NCBI GenBank assembly: GCA_038380795.1
Contig: CM076266.1
Location: 32,996,145-33,060,144, forward strand
DNA length: 64,000 nt
From: Pyrocephalus nanus
Lineage: Eukaryota; Chordata; Aves; Passeriformes; Tyrannidae
Direction of reading: 5' to 3'
Part shown: positions 39,290 to 51,600 of the stretch, in pieces
How the letters are laid out: each line of letters starts with the position of its first letter
How positions within the stretch are numbered: the stretch's first letter is position 1
Notes under the pieces: generated by a model
The model's input: only the letters and a program-made list of their open reading frames with translations
What the model was told of the DNA's origin: nothing
Databases searched by the model: none
Translations under genes and position numbers: made by a program

Positions 39290-39385
39290 GAAATTATTAT
39301 CATCATTTTCCATCCAGGCAGCTGAAGTACAAAGAAATATGGTTTGGATTTGCAGAAGGTTCGGAGGAAGTTTAATGCCCAGATC
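39290..39385 (-). mobile_element. possible MIR-like SINE fragment
   Basis: TTATTATCATCATTTTCCAT, CCAGGCAGCTGAAGTACAAA, GAAATATGGTTTGGATTTGC and AGAAGGTTCGGAGG follow the order of the MIR minus strand ('attatccccattttacagatgaggaaactgaggcacagagaagttaagtgacttgcccaaggtca'). The match is weaker than in the element at 3985-4150, and a chance resemblance cannot be excluded. Confidence 0.45.
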
Positions 39386-39999
39386 ACCTTATCTTAATTC
39401 CTAACATGTTACCCTTACTTTCAACAAACTCTGAAGGTGAAACTGTTAATGCCATTGAACTCAACAGGATATTTTACAATGATTTCAACATTGTCAGGAT
39501 TTCATCTTCTAAAGCCAGTAGAATTTTTATCTAAATAAAATCTGGGACTTTTCCTTTATAGCAATTCACAATTTTTTATCTCACACCACTGAATTACTGA
39601 AAAATTAACTTGATTCACTACTTCATTTAAAGGGAATTTCATTCAGTGAAAAATACAGATTCCTAACAAAAAAAAAAGAAGTAGGTCACATACAAGAAGT
39701 TTCATCAAAATACATACACAGGTACAAAAGGCAATTTTTAAAAGTAATTTTCATGTACCATTTAATACTGATGACCTCTAAGATCATCACTGTAGAAAGG
39801 AATATTGAAACATAAACAAAAAAAGGAAATAGCATAAAAATATTTTTTGAAAGATAACCATGTAGAGTTTTTGAAATGCAATCAGAGTTGAACTAGTACA
39901 ATAATATTGGATCTGTAATCTACTTAAGTATTTATTGATTGACACCCGTGACAAAATAACTGTTGCCCTAATAGGATTCACATCCAACATTTTTTAGGT
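39386..39999. other. unassigned AT-rich sequence
   Basis: No gene or repeat recognised. Confidence 0.5.
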
Positions 40000-41760
40000 T
40001 TCCCAAATAGTTCACATGGTACATTTACATATAAATCAATTAATATTGACTGATTGATCAATATATGCACAGTATGAAAAACAGTTTTGGCGGCTTTATG
40101 TTCTCCGCAGAGTGGCTTTACCTACTGATGATTAATTTTAATTTACTTTAAAGGATTCTATTGCACTGAAACTTTAATTAAAAACAAAATGAGAAAGTCT
40201 ATAAACTCTGCATAGCATCAATTACCTAGACTTGATATCCTGCACTTCGTCTACCCTCTGTACATATGGTTTCTGTTAAAATAATTGGAAAGCACTTCTG
40301 AACAATGTCACCCACACATCCATTCTAAGAGTGAGAGGATATATTACCATTAAACATCACTAATATTAATAAAAAAACAATTAATTCTTCATTACCTATT
40401 TCTAAAATATACTATCAGACTCCTTCAGTTCAAACAAAAATAAAACATTACACATGCCTGTCAGTGAAATGGGTAATCATCATCGTTGTTGTAATTTATA
40501 CTGCTTTCTGTTGTAAGTCTAATGCCTCATTTATTTATAAAGCTTTTTGGCAGACATTATAAATAGCCTCTTTGAAATATTAAAAAAAAAATCTAGCTCT
40601 TATTAAGCAAACTCACAAACCTCTTGTCAACTTTCCTCATAAAAGGAAAGTTGATTTTAATTTGCATTACACTTTTTTTTGGTGAACAGACAACATTTAT
40701 GTTTATAAATGTTACTATCTCATTAAAACTCATTAAATAATACTTTCCTTTGATTCGTGCACTTATATAAAAAATACATATTCAGCAGACTAATCTCAAT
40801 CCCAGAGAATATTATACTAAGAAAATCCATACAGAAAATAACTTGAAAAGTTCCAGTAAGTTTAAAATAGGAGTAAGTTGGCTCAGCAGCCATATAGTAT
40901 CTGATTTAAAGATCGACCTTACCAACACTGGTTTGGATCAGGGACAAGAACAGTTCAATGTTTTAATTATTAAAAAAGCATGGAATTGTCACAGTCCTCA
41001 TCCACTGCAACCAGCATCATGTTACAAGTCTCCGTGGTGTCTCTGGCATACTGCCTGGGCTATTTATTGCGATTTGTAAATTAGACACTTGCGTAAGAAT
41101 GTCAGTTTTAAATATCTTTGTTTAAATGAGCCTGATAAGAGATGACCAGATATACCTTTTATGAGGCTGCTAAATAATTGCATCATGCAAAGCCAGCTTG
41201 TGAATTTTAAAGGACAGCTAATAACAACCTACAAGGTAGCCTGCGAATTCACCATTAAAAAGAATAAAGCTATCAGAAGCAATAAAAAGTGTACTCTATA
41301 AACCTGTAACAACAAAAACACTGAGAAAGTCAACTACCATCCATAATGCGAACAATATCTGAGCTCTCCATATCAGAAAGTAATGGTGAGTCTCAGGTGC
41401 CCCTATCAATTCTGCTAATACAGCTCTAGCAATTATTTTCCGTACTCTACATCAGTAAGTTAAAATATGTTTCCAATGCCTAACACAGCAGTCATTAGAG
41501 ATTCCCCTGTCTCGATCAGCATAACTAATGAGGCCGTATAATAACAGAATGCAATCTCTAATTAAAAGCTGAACAAAGTCTCCCTGGCTACAGTACTGCT
41601 TGTGATTTAGTATTCTCAGCTTGTCCATCCTCCATCTTTTACTCTGTGGATATTATCACCACTCAGAAAATTACATTTCAATGAACTTGTCAGGAAATAA
41701 GTAATAAATTAATCAGGCAGCATAAACCAATTACACTCGTTTTCTGGGTGTTTTCTTTCA
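40000..41760. promoter_or_regulatory. candidate conserved non-coding element
   Basis: About 1.7 kb of balanced AT-rich sequence with few homopolymers, no transposon and no open frame. It has many homeodomain-type TAATTA/ATTAAT cores and ATAATAAC words. Examples are CTGATGATTAATTTTAATTT near 40124, CTCTAATTAAAAGCTGAAC near 41556, and GCATAACTAATGAGGCCGTA near 41518. This texture is typical of vertebrate developmental enhancers, and it directly abuts an exon-like segment. It is a judgement of style only, since conservation cannot be seen in a single sequence. Confidence 0.3.
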
Positions 41761-41761
41761 G

Positions 41762-41830
41762 GGCCCACGCACAAACGCAGGACTGGCTGCACTGGTTATT
41801 CCTGCCGACTGCTCAGAAAGGCTGCTGGAG
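41762..41830 (+). other. candidate 69-nt internal exon
   Basis: A polypyrimidine tract with acceptor, TGGGTGTTTTCTTTCAG (AG at 41760-41761), precedes a GC-richer 69-base segment that ends GAG followed by the donor GTGAGC at 41831. Its length is exactly 23 codons. In the frame beginning at its first base it is fully open, starts GPRTNAGLAALV and ends in a whole codon, so inclusion would not shift a reading frame. The other two frames are also open, so coding is not proven. No protein family is recognised. It sits at the end of a block that looks conserved, as seen around regulated small exons. It could also be a cryptic splice-like segment. Confidence 0.35.
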
Positions 41831-41831
41831 G

Positions 41832-43413
41832 TGAGCAGGAACACTGCTTGAAGGAGGGGGAGAAACATCTCTGCTCCACTGAACCCATCAGAAGTACTGT
41901 TGATGCCAGAGGAGATCTGGCACCAAAACACTGCTATTTTTTTAATTTCCTTTTTTTTAAAAGTATATCCAAATCTATATATAAAGTGTCATCCAGGCAC
42001 TTTGAAAGGTATCTCAAAATACCCAATTCAAAAACCTCAGGCACATCAATAGCTTTGCAAGTATAGCCCAGTCTCTTTCCATTTGTCAGGAAGTGACAAA
42101 GGCAGGTAAGTACAAGACTTACGTTGTTGTTACAAGTATCTAAATGTCATATTTGGGAACAGCCAAGGCAATATATGCCAATGGCTATGGCTAAACTGAG
42201 GGAACTGGGAGGGTACTCAGTGGTATCCCAACACAGTTTAGGCAGCATCCAGCTGTAACACAATTCCCCTCTTCCCTTCAACTGTTAGAAAAATCTTTAA
42301 TATTGATGATATTACTTCCGAACATTGGGCAATGAGCAACAGTACCATGTGAAGTACCAGTCAAGAGCTCCCACGCTAACAGGGAGTGAACCATTCAAAT
42401 TGGATGCCTCTTGCTCCAGGCTGTGAAAATTTGAGAAAAGCAATGCACTGGTTTAGCGCCTCTGGTTTAAGGCATTATGTTCATCTTCACAAGGGAGAGA
42501 AACAGAAAGACTTTTTTTTTAGCAAATAAAGCTCAGATGCTGAAGCTCAAGGCACACTGTGATGACACAGAATTTCACAGCAAATTACTGAGATGCAATA
42601 TATGAAGCAATACAGGCTTCTGATCCTATAAAAGTGAGCCAAGGTAACACGCAAAATGGTACAGAAACTCCTTGCTTAACAAGGAAAGTGAGCCCACTGT
42701 GACAAGTGAGCTGGACTCTAAAAAATGCACTTCCAAATAAAAACTTTTTTATCAACTGCTTTTATTGCTATATAATGGAGATTTTATTCATGCAAACACA
42801 CTCTTTCCATGTATGCAATATGCCAATGAACTCTTAAACTTAGTACTGCAAGAGTAATTATACAAGCATCATGCACCTGCCAGACTCCAGACCCTTGTAC
42901 AGCACTGATGTCCTTTTCATGAATTTTGTCTGTGTTCTGTCTTGGCTGGGAAAACATCCAAGTGGGTTAAGCTCTGGGAGCTCATTGTCACTGCCACTTC
43001 TTGAAGGCTGAATATTGTTTAACCTTTCCCCTGCAGTCTGCATAAAATTCCTAGAGGGCAGTTTGAGATTCATATGGCCTAATTAAAAGTGGGATTTATT
43101 AAGACTGGAATAAAATAAATTGAAATAAAATAAAATTTGTCATAATATATGTAACCTCATATTTGACATGAGGTAGGCCAGAAGTGCAGTAAAAAATTAA
43201 GTTACAGCATTTAAAAAAAAATTATCTACCAAGCACTTTTCCCACCAAGCGAGCTGCCAAAGTAATATCTCCCCTTCATGACATTTACAATTATTTTCTT
43301 TTCTTTATTTATCCTCGCACCAAACAGCTCCTACCAAGAAGTCATGTGCTCTCATACTCTTCCCTATATTAATTTTAAACTGCATTTATCTACCTTAATG
43401 GTTTCAGACCTTC
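41832..43413. other. unassigned unique sequence
   Basis: No gene recognised. Another good donor-like site (GGCAG/GTAAGTAC) lies at about 42105. A repeated AATAAAATAAA patch occurs near 43108-43136. Confidence 0.45.
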
Positions 43414-43428
43414 TTTTTTTTTTTTTTT
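43414..43428. repeat. poly-T homopolymer (15 T)
   Basis: A pure T run with no associated element. Confidence 0.8.
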
Positions 43429-44916
43429 CTTTGAAGGCAGAACCAAAACTCACGCTTTTGTAGCACTGGTCAAGGACATGAGGGACTGAACCAGACAGTG
43501 TACTTTTCACCTCCATCTCCAGGAACCTTAGAAATAAGGTCTACAGAGCTAGTGTCCATGGTATATCTATAAAGCAGCCAGAGGTGAGACGTGCTTACAA
43601 ACACAACAGGCTTAGTTGACCTTGTTCAGGTCCTAATGGCAATAAAAATGGAGCAACACAGTCACTGGCTGGCTTGGAGATAGGCTCTCCTGTGTTCAAT
43701 CTCTGCCCATGCTGCACTTTCTCCATAGCTCAGGCAAAACAGACAGGTTAAGTTCTTCCTTCACCCACTGTTGTTGAAGCCACATCTCTGACCACAGTAC
43801 AGGTATCTCAGTAGACACCATATCTGACATGTATATTGCTCTGTCAGAAAAATACCACAAAAAAATTTGAAACAATTAGTCTCATCCTGTTAAAAGAAAT
43901 GAAAATGGACCAGCAGTACCCTCACATCCCTACAGCACTGAGGGGAAATTGCTTGGAATCACAAATGCTAGAGGAGACAAGCTCACCACTCACGCCTGAT
44001 GTGCCATGGTGACAGTGTCAGTAGCAGCGTTTTCAGCCTCTTGCTACTTCAGAGCAGGGTTTTCCCAACATGTTTTAACAGCAGCCAACCCTGCAACCCC
44101 AGCAGCATTTTGAGAAACTGCGCCACTCAAACCTTTAATCCATTTTACCACTACCACAAGCAGGAAAGCTTTAGCAAGCCAGCAGGTTTACTGCAGAGAT
44201 AGAATTAGAGAAGTGCAAACAAATCAGTACACTCTGCAGCATAAGTTCATTTACTATCACTGGTTCATCTCCATGTCACAGTGCAACAGCCCTTTTAGGT
44301 AAACCTCTTTTCCATCCAGCTTCAATTTTCAAGGGTTTAATTTCCTCATATTAGCCCAACTACATCATGATGGGTCATGCTAAATGATTTCTCTTCTCCC
44401 ACGCACCCCCCAGCTGTGTCCCACCCAACCCAAATCCCTGCCCAGCCAGCCTGAGGCCAGCAGCAGTGCTAAACACAGGGGAATCTTCCCTCACTGCCAC
44501 AACAGCCAAAGTAAGAGCCCTCAGAGAAGCCTGTTCTTGGTTCTGTACATTTTTATATACTTAAAAACCAGTAAGGCAGTTCTTGTGCCCCATCCTTTCA
44601 GCCCCCATTAGCAAATATATAAGTCTTTAAAATTTGTGCTTTGAGTCCATACTTCCAGCACCTCAAGTTTGTTTAGTTCACTAGCTTTCAGAGTGTAAGC
44701 ATTTTGGTGTCAAATGCTATGTCTTACTTTCCAAAGGAGAATATAGCTCCAGTTACACTCACTTCAGAGTTCTTCTATTCTGGGAAACAAAGCAAAACAA
44801 ACAAAAACAAACAAATGCACCATTTTCCCCAGTTGCCCTTAATTTGACTTCACTATGGTCCACATTAACAGAAACAGCAGCTAAACTGTCTTTGAAACTT
44901 TATTCGCCATAGCCAG
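43429..44916. other. unassigned unique sequence
   Basis: No gene or transposon recognised. An AAAC-type simple repeat lies near 44790-44815. Confidence 0.5.
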
Positions 44917-44945
44917 AAAAAAAAAAAAAAAGGAAGAAAAAAAAG
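44917..44945. repeat. A-rich tract
   Basis: About 15 A, then GGAAG and a further run of A. It is one of a cluster of similar plus-strand A-rich tracts between 44.9 and 48.1 kb. Confidence 0.85.
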
Positions 44946-45191
44946 ACTAGTGAAATGCCTTTAAAACATGCTTTAATCTAGCTGGAATGCCATAAATTGC
45001 TTCCAGATGTGCTCCATACAAAAGTCAATCATAGCTATTTATACTGACACTCTGCAGTCCAAACAATCTGAATCCAAATGCCATGTCTCTGCTACAATAA
45101 AGCTATAAATGTCAGTCTTGTTGAATCTGGAGAGGTGTTGAAGAGTTCATGCTAGTTTGCTTTCTGGGCTATTTGTTAGCCAGCAATTATT

Positions 45192-45229
45192 AAAAAAAAA
45201 AAAAAAAAAAAAAAGGAAAAAAAAGAGAA
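45192..45229. repeat. A-rich tract (23 A plus interrupted extension)
   Basis: A pure run of 23 A followed by GG and further A-rich sequence with G interruptions. It is a simple repeat. Confidence 0.9.
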
Positions 45230-46241
45230 GAAACTTTTAAAATATGTCCTTTTCTTGCTGAGCTATTCTTAAAGCACACCTGATACCTTCCAATCATGAC
45301 CTTGAAAGTGCCACAGGTTACAAGTTGAAATTCATTTCATAAGTTAGAAAAATGTAGTGCTTAGGCTCTGAGCCAAGAATAACTGAAGGGCTTGGCAAGG
45401 CTCCCATGCCCTCCCCTAGTACGAACACACACGTAGTACACCTGGGACTAAATGAACTGAGTACAGTAAAATGACACACTGACTGCAATAATACTTCTAT
45501 TCAAGAATCTTCCAGGGTATTGGGGGGGAAAGAAAATAAATTCTTGCTGTAGGAAAAAAAAAAAAGTTTGGAAACTGTATCCTCATCAGTTGTTTTGCAT
45601 GCGACACACAGCCATTGGAATCAAAGTAGTCTTCACTTGGGGAAACTGAATAACCAGCATTTAGATGAAAAGATGACCTATGGAGTTATCCCACACTGTT
45701 TCAGGAAAATATATTATTTTTGTGTAGTCTCCACAGAATTTTCTTGTTGATTTTTATAGACTTAATTAAGATCCTTTTCCACCCCACACCCCAGCTAAAG
45801 TGCACCTGCAGTTCAATTTATGTATAAATGTTCAGAGTTTTAATTCTGGCTTTTTGTAAGTGAAAAACAACAGGGAATTTTCTTATCATTGCTTACAGTT
45901 TGGGGAATTAAAAAAAAATTTTGGAAAAATCACACGATACAATGACTTTACTCTTCAGTTCCCTGCCTTTTTATTTCCCTTGAGGTTTGCCTTCTACTAC
46001 AAAAATTTCCTCTGCCTTCCCTCAGTTCCTTACCTTTGTCCAAGTCCAGAAGAACATCCCTACAATGGAGCTGAAGAACATTCCTCCCTCTCAGGCCAAG
46101 CCATAGCATAGAATTTCATTTTTAACCACACAGGTTGAGAAAAAAAGGTAGAAAATGCACAAAGAAGTGATTAGATTTTGGTTTTAAACCTTCAGAGAGG
46201 GAAAGCAAATTGTACAAGACAGTATTTCCAGATTTAAATTG
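45230..46241. other. unassigned unique sequence
   Basis: No gene recognised. A short A run of about 12 lies at 45553-45565. Confidence 0.5.
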
Positions 46242-46257
46242 TATATATATATATATA
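46242..46257. repeat. TA dinucleotide microsatellite
   Basis: Eight TA units, followed by an A-rich stretch. The locus is short. Confidence 0.85.
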
Positions 46258-46374
46258 GAAAAAAAATGAAAGGCTTTACAGACAAGATTTGTGCTCTCAG
46301 TTCAACTTACTGGAAAACTTCAGTTTTTAATAAATCTCTTCAGTCAGAGGTTATATGAATGACTACAGAAGCAG

Positions 46375-46805
46375 CAAAACTAATACCTGTATTTAAGAAT
46401 GGGGGAGGAATCTATCTAGTCAACTACTGAGATATCAGTCTCACCCAAACATTAAGCAAGGTTTTAAAACCTATTTTGAAGGAATGTAATTGCAGGGGGT
46501 TGGAGAAGAGATAAGCAAACGAGAGGCAGAGAAGCTATTGAAGTTAAAAGGCAATTTTGGCATAAGAACAAATGATTAAGACTTGGCCATGAATACACTA
46601 AGAATGGAATTCACAAGCACATGTCTGACCGTGAGGAGAGTGAGATGCTCCAACAACCGTCCCAGGGAAATGAGATGGAGGAAAACCCTTTCACATGTGA
46701 GGCTGAGAAATTTGTATGACTTCAGTGTCCTGCAACAGCAGGGTATAAAGCTTGGTGATGCACAAGCTACCTTCCACTCCTGCATCAACCTACATTCGTG
46801 CACCT
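46375..46805 (+). mobile_element. ancient CR1 LINE, reverse-transcriptase piece joined to 3' end
   Basis: The left part (AATACCTGTATTTAAGAATG, GGATCTATCTAGTCAACTA region, GAGATATCAGTCTCACCCAA and AAGCAAGGTTTTAAAACC) resembles the CR1 reverse-transcriptase region encoding 'ipifKKG...NYRpIsL...GKvLe'. The right part (GGCCATGAATACACTAAGAA, GAGGAGAGTGAGATGCTCCA, ACAACCGTCCCAGGGAAATG, ATGACTTCAGTGTCCTGCAA and CTTCCACTCCTGCATC) is the 3' end of an old CR1. In an intact LINE these regions lie far apart, so the middle has been deleted. The frame is broken and no terminal octamers remain. Divergence marks it as an old insertion. The open frames at 46576-46825 on both strands belong to it. Confidence 0.8.
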
Positions 46806-47757
46806 CTGTTCCTAGCTCCCATTAGACAGTCAGGTGTTTTCACTGGATTGGTTCTCCAGACAGAGACATTTAACTCTTTCAGGGAAAGCTTGGAGGGGTG
46901 CTAAAGCCATAAATAGAGGGCAACAAACTGTTGTTCAGTTATATCTCTCTATTATAGTATTTCTTCCTTTTCTTCCATCCAAGCAGTAAAATTAACCTTC
47001 AGAAACCTTCTCCCTCCATAAACCTTACTACATGTCAATCCATGTTATTTTACATCCTCAGACTACCAAAATTTATACAGAAAGTCTTCCTCACATCCTA
47101 CCTCACTGTAAAGACCTACCACACTGCCTCCAAATTTGCTGCGCTCTCTTGAAAGTCTGCCCACACATTTTTAACATTTAAAAACAAATGTACACCCAAA
47201 GGAAGTAACTAATTTACTGTGTCCATAATCCTTACTGTATTCTTTCCACCAAAGCACAATGTTTTCCCCAGAACTCTGCATCAAGCTTTCCATTTAGATC
47301 CCAAACTTCTGAATCTAGGACTTAGAGTCTTCTCATGAAGCACAGCCCCTACAGTAAAAGTAACATAACTGTGACAATAATAATAACTGACACTAATCAT
47401 GATCACTGGCTTTAAAGTCTATGAATCTGTTGTGCTTTTACAGCTGTGCTGTTTCTTCTGAGGCACCAGTGGTGCTGCCAGCAGCCTAAAGATTAGATTA
47501 TTAATTCAACTCATCCTTTCCATCCAAGAAAAAGTACCATATCTCCAGATCTGCATAGCTTCTGCATTTGTGATGGCTGACCCCCAAAAAGAGATAGAAT
47601 GAGAGCAGAAGTCAGTAAAGTTACCAAAATATACAATCTCTTATAGCTACTGTTTCAAACAAATAGGTTTAGAGCCAATATAATACTTTATACCAATATC
47701 ATCCAACGTTTTATTTGCTTTAGATTTGTCGTCCTTTATTGGAAGCAATAAGCCTTC
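46806..47757. other. unassigned unique sequence
   Basis: No gene or repeat recognised. Confidence 0.5.
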
Positions 47758-47794
47758 AAAAAAAAAAAAAAAAAAGAAAAAAAGAAAGAAAAAA
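47758..47794. repeat. A-rich tract with G interruptions
   Basis: A run of about 18 A followed by GAAAAAAAGAAAGAAAAAA. It is a simple repeat. Confidence 0.9.
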
Positions 47795-48050
47795 CTCACT
47801 TCATGATTAAAATTATTTACTATAGCTTTAAAAGTAACAAATTAAGCACTTGAGTCTCAGATGTGTAACCAGTAGGGAGTTGGCTCGATGCATCAGTTTT
47901 TACACCTTTTGCAGTTAAATCAGAGATTCAAATTCAAAATATAGCACTCAGTGGTGAACTTATAACACTCCCTGGAGGAGTGTGTCCATAAACCATTCAC
48001 TGGATTACACTCATCCATACAATACTTTATTTTATTTATCCAGTCGCCAC

Positions 48051-48086
48051 AAAAAAAAAAAAAAAAAAGAAAAAAAGAAAAAAAAG
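48051..48086. repeat. A-rich tract with G interruptions
   Basis: A run of 18 A followed by GAAAAAAGAAAAAAAA. It has nearly the same architecture as the tract at 47758-47794, about 290 bases upstream. Confidence 0.9.
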
Positions 48087-48466
48087 CTTAACTAAGGTGA
48101 AGTTAAGGTTATATAAACTGTAGATCAATTTTGTCATCATATGTCTAAGTCTCTGCTTTCGTTTTTGAGATTTCATTAGTACAACTTCCCGGTGTTTTTA
48201 TCTCAAATGGATTTGTTTCTCCAAATTTGCATCTTGGCCAGGAAAGGGATCCAAAAACACCCAATGACATATGTGACATAGCCACGCATGGCACAGGAAC
48301 ACTCCTAGGACTTTCGAGTATGCTCAGCAGAGCTAATAACACTTTCAAAAATTGCTGTGCTGACTTTTTTTTGGAATGCCCTTAATGACAGTTTTTTGGG
48401 AGTTTCACATTATGCCTCATGTTCTTATGAGTCTTCCGGACATTAAGTCTTTTGCAATATACTTCA

Positions 48467-48684
48467 CAGAATCATGGAATCATTAAGGTTGGAAAAGACT
48501 TCTAAGATCATCAAGTCCAACTACTGACCCAGCACTGCCATATTTACCACTAAACCACATCCCTAAGTGCCACATCTACAAGTCTGTTGAATACCACCAA
48601 GTATGATGTCTCAGCTACTACCCTGGGCAGCCTGTTACAGAGATCAACAATCCTTTCTGTAAAGTTTTCCCTAATATCCAATCA
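48467..48684 (-). mobile_element. CR1 LINE 3' end
   Basis: Starts AGAATCATGGAATCATTAAG and GTTGGAAAAGACTTCTAAGA, then TCATCAAGTCCAACTACTGA, CCCAGCACTGCCATATTTAC, CACTAAACCACATCCCTAAG, TACCCTGGGCAGCCTGTTAC, and a decayed TTTTCCCTAATATCCAATC. This is a minus-strand avian CR1 3' terminus, 5'-truncated to about 220 bp, of the same subfamily type as the copy at 34792-35262. Confidence 0.93.
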
Positions 48685-51600
48685 AATACAAAAAAATTTA
48701 CAATTGATCAAAACTTCATAATTGTTTGTGCTGTATTTTCAACCATTTAAGAGGTTTAGCTAACCAACCTAGCATCTGTTGTTCTTTGGGTTTTTGTTGT
48801 TTTGTTTGGGTTTTTTTTCCTGTCAAAATTGTTTAAAAAGCCTTGTCTTAAGAAAAATAAGTGGCATTACATAGCAAAAGCATGAGAAAATGTAGCTCTA
48901 ATCTGGCAAATGGAGTCTGAATAACATTTCTACTATCATATAGCAATAATTACCAGCCTTTCTAAGGGCAAAATGCCTTCTGTTCTTAGTGGCCCCCCCA
49001 AGCCCCAGCCAGCTCAGTTTAATGGGCTGTTCACCCTTGGAGAGGAGGATGAGGATGCTTCCTGGGACAGACAACTGCACTGACTATGTAGCACACAGAT
49101 CCCACTATCAGCTTCCTTCCATGTTTCTAATTGTATTAAAATTGTGGAATAGGTGGTTCCTGAGGATTAACGGTCGTGTTTGATTAGACAGCCTACACTG
49201 ACCATGATTTATTTCTCTTCTGGAATATTACAATTATCCAGACATCTACATTTATTCTAATTTCTCAGCTATGCCTGCATGGATTTACTAATGCTCTAGA
49301 AAAGTTTCCATTGATTCTCCACTAGTTTTGCCCTGGAGTCATTTTTCCAAAAGACACTGTTCTTAAAGTGTGCATTAAGTTCTTGATATTTTTCTTAGTT
49401 GTCTTCTAACACAACATTATTGAAAGAACTGTTGCAAACTTTCAAATTTTGAAAACTTGCCATAATACTCACTTCCCCAGTTCAATCCAAAATGGAGTTC
49501 CTCTTCCAGTGGTTCAAGTTCATGAAAAATTTAAACAAACAAAAAACTCACATTCCACAATGGGTTAATTAAATTTTGATCAAGGCAGAGATCTTTTTCA
49601 CACTATTATCCAACACCGCACCTACAGTTTACTCTCAAACCCCTTGCTTGCAGCCATGAAGATACCTACTTAACAACACACTGGATTTGCCACTGGAATG
49701 TCCAGCTATCACGAATCAGTTTCTTGCTGCAATGGGGATGGCAACAGTACCAAGGTCAGCTCATCTGCAGGTTTGCCTTCTCCTCCAGCTTTGGCAAACT
49801 CCAAATAGAGTGGGTCAACAGTACCGTCAATGTCACATTTATCCATTGAATGATCCCAAACCAAGGAAAGGTGTGCACTAAGAATATGTAAAAGTGGCTA
49901 ACAACTCAAATAGTCAGCTGAAGTAATTATGCCCTCAAGTGTTAGGAAACTGAAAAGCCATTTTGGCTATAAAATACATAGGGAATCTTAATGTTACGGT
50001 CAGTAAGACAACAGCACACACATTACTTGTGCTGCATTTTATCTAGCCCTTGAATGCAGCTTTCTCTGTTCCTGATGTTAGATTTTCACTAGCCATTATA
50101 CAGCTGAATGTGAAAGCCAAGCCAGAGAATCAAACCCGTCCAAAGACAGCCAAATTAATAAGCTGACAGCACATGCCATAAAATACAATTGTGGGCCTCT
50201 TACATGAGTCACAAAACAACTTCTGCAGCATGCCAGTCAATACAGAATAACCACCATCCCAAAAAATTAAGAGCGGCTTGGTGAGCAATAACAGGTAATG
50301 GTTTGTTGTCTGTTTATCGGCCAAGCTCCAGAGACTAATCTTCTCCAATTACACAGTTCTCACTCATCGTCCATACTTCAGTGACCACATCTCCATGTCA
50401 ATGTTTTTTTAACTATTTTATCTCCTCTACTCTTCTGCTTTAAAGAGCTATCCTAAGTCTTTGCTTACATTATTCTGCTGAATTTCCATTACCATGAAAA
50501 AATATCTGCCACTATCAATTTTTCAGTGTATTTTGTGGTTTGTTATTAGGTTTCTTTAAATCAACTAACAAAATGATATCAGAGAGTTTTTCAGTGCAGC
50601 CTAAGCAAACACTGGCGTGTGAGTACAATATGCAAGAGAAGTCAAAGACTGAAATGAGAATACAATTTCCCATGAGAGAGTTCTATGTTCGAGCCATTTA
50701 ACTTTAAAACTAGTTCAATATTTGAACAAGACACTATTTTATTCCCATTCAAAGTTTAAACACATATCACTTCAAAATCAATCATAAATTCAAACCTCTT
50801 TACTTTAGAAACTGTTTCAATATTTAAAAGCTTTTTTTTCCCCTCTCTTTAATGTAACAGCACCTTCAAGGCTGCAGAAGCAGATCTAACTTTGAGATCC
50901 TTAAGAGCAATGCTGTTTTCCTGCCAATACACACAAAAGGCAGTTCTAGGAAAAAGAAAAAACCCACAAAGGCGAGGCTGTGCTTTGCTTCAGAGTTTAA
51001 GAACAAAGTCTGGACAAAGAACACAGTCTTCAGCCCAAGCTAAAGTAAATGAACTTGGTGTGAGTACTTTTCAGGGTAGAAGACCATAATCCCTTGTTAC
51101 TGCACCACTTTTGTCCTTCACTGGGTGCAAGAGAAAACCAGACAGTCAGTGGGATCAGTAAAGACAAGAAACAGCCCTCCTTTAGGATAATGATTACAGA
51201 GTGAGAGATCTGCAATTCAGAAGAGGGATGTAGAGCTTATTCACGGATCACACGTACTCGAGTCCCTCTCCCCACCCAGCAAAGCAGTGTTTGCCCTGCT
51301 GCCTCAGAAGCCACACAGCCCATCCAACACTGCAGAAATGTACTGCTCTAGCTATGCAACACTGAAAAAATATTTTATTCTGATCAATTAGCAATATTTC
51401 ACACGTGTTCTATTTCGACATGATGATCTTAAGAGGTTTTTTGGGGGGATGGGGTTACATTTGTTTGTTTTTAAAACTTATAACTCATTATTTAGATGGG
51501 CAACTTACCACAAAGAGTCACTGATGGAGAGGGGAAACAAGGTGAACTCCTGAACGGTGTCTCTGTCAGCTCTTTGACACATGCCACTCTCATCCATCTA

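Noticed and set aside
46576..46825. Open frames on both strands
   Set aside because: They fall within the 3' end of an ancient CR1 and are not host genes.
50680..50710. TATGTTCGAGCCATTTA, looking like a tRNA T-loop
   Set aside because: No acceptor stem, D-arm or anticodon arm can be drawn around it.
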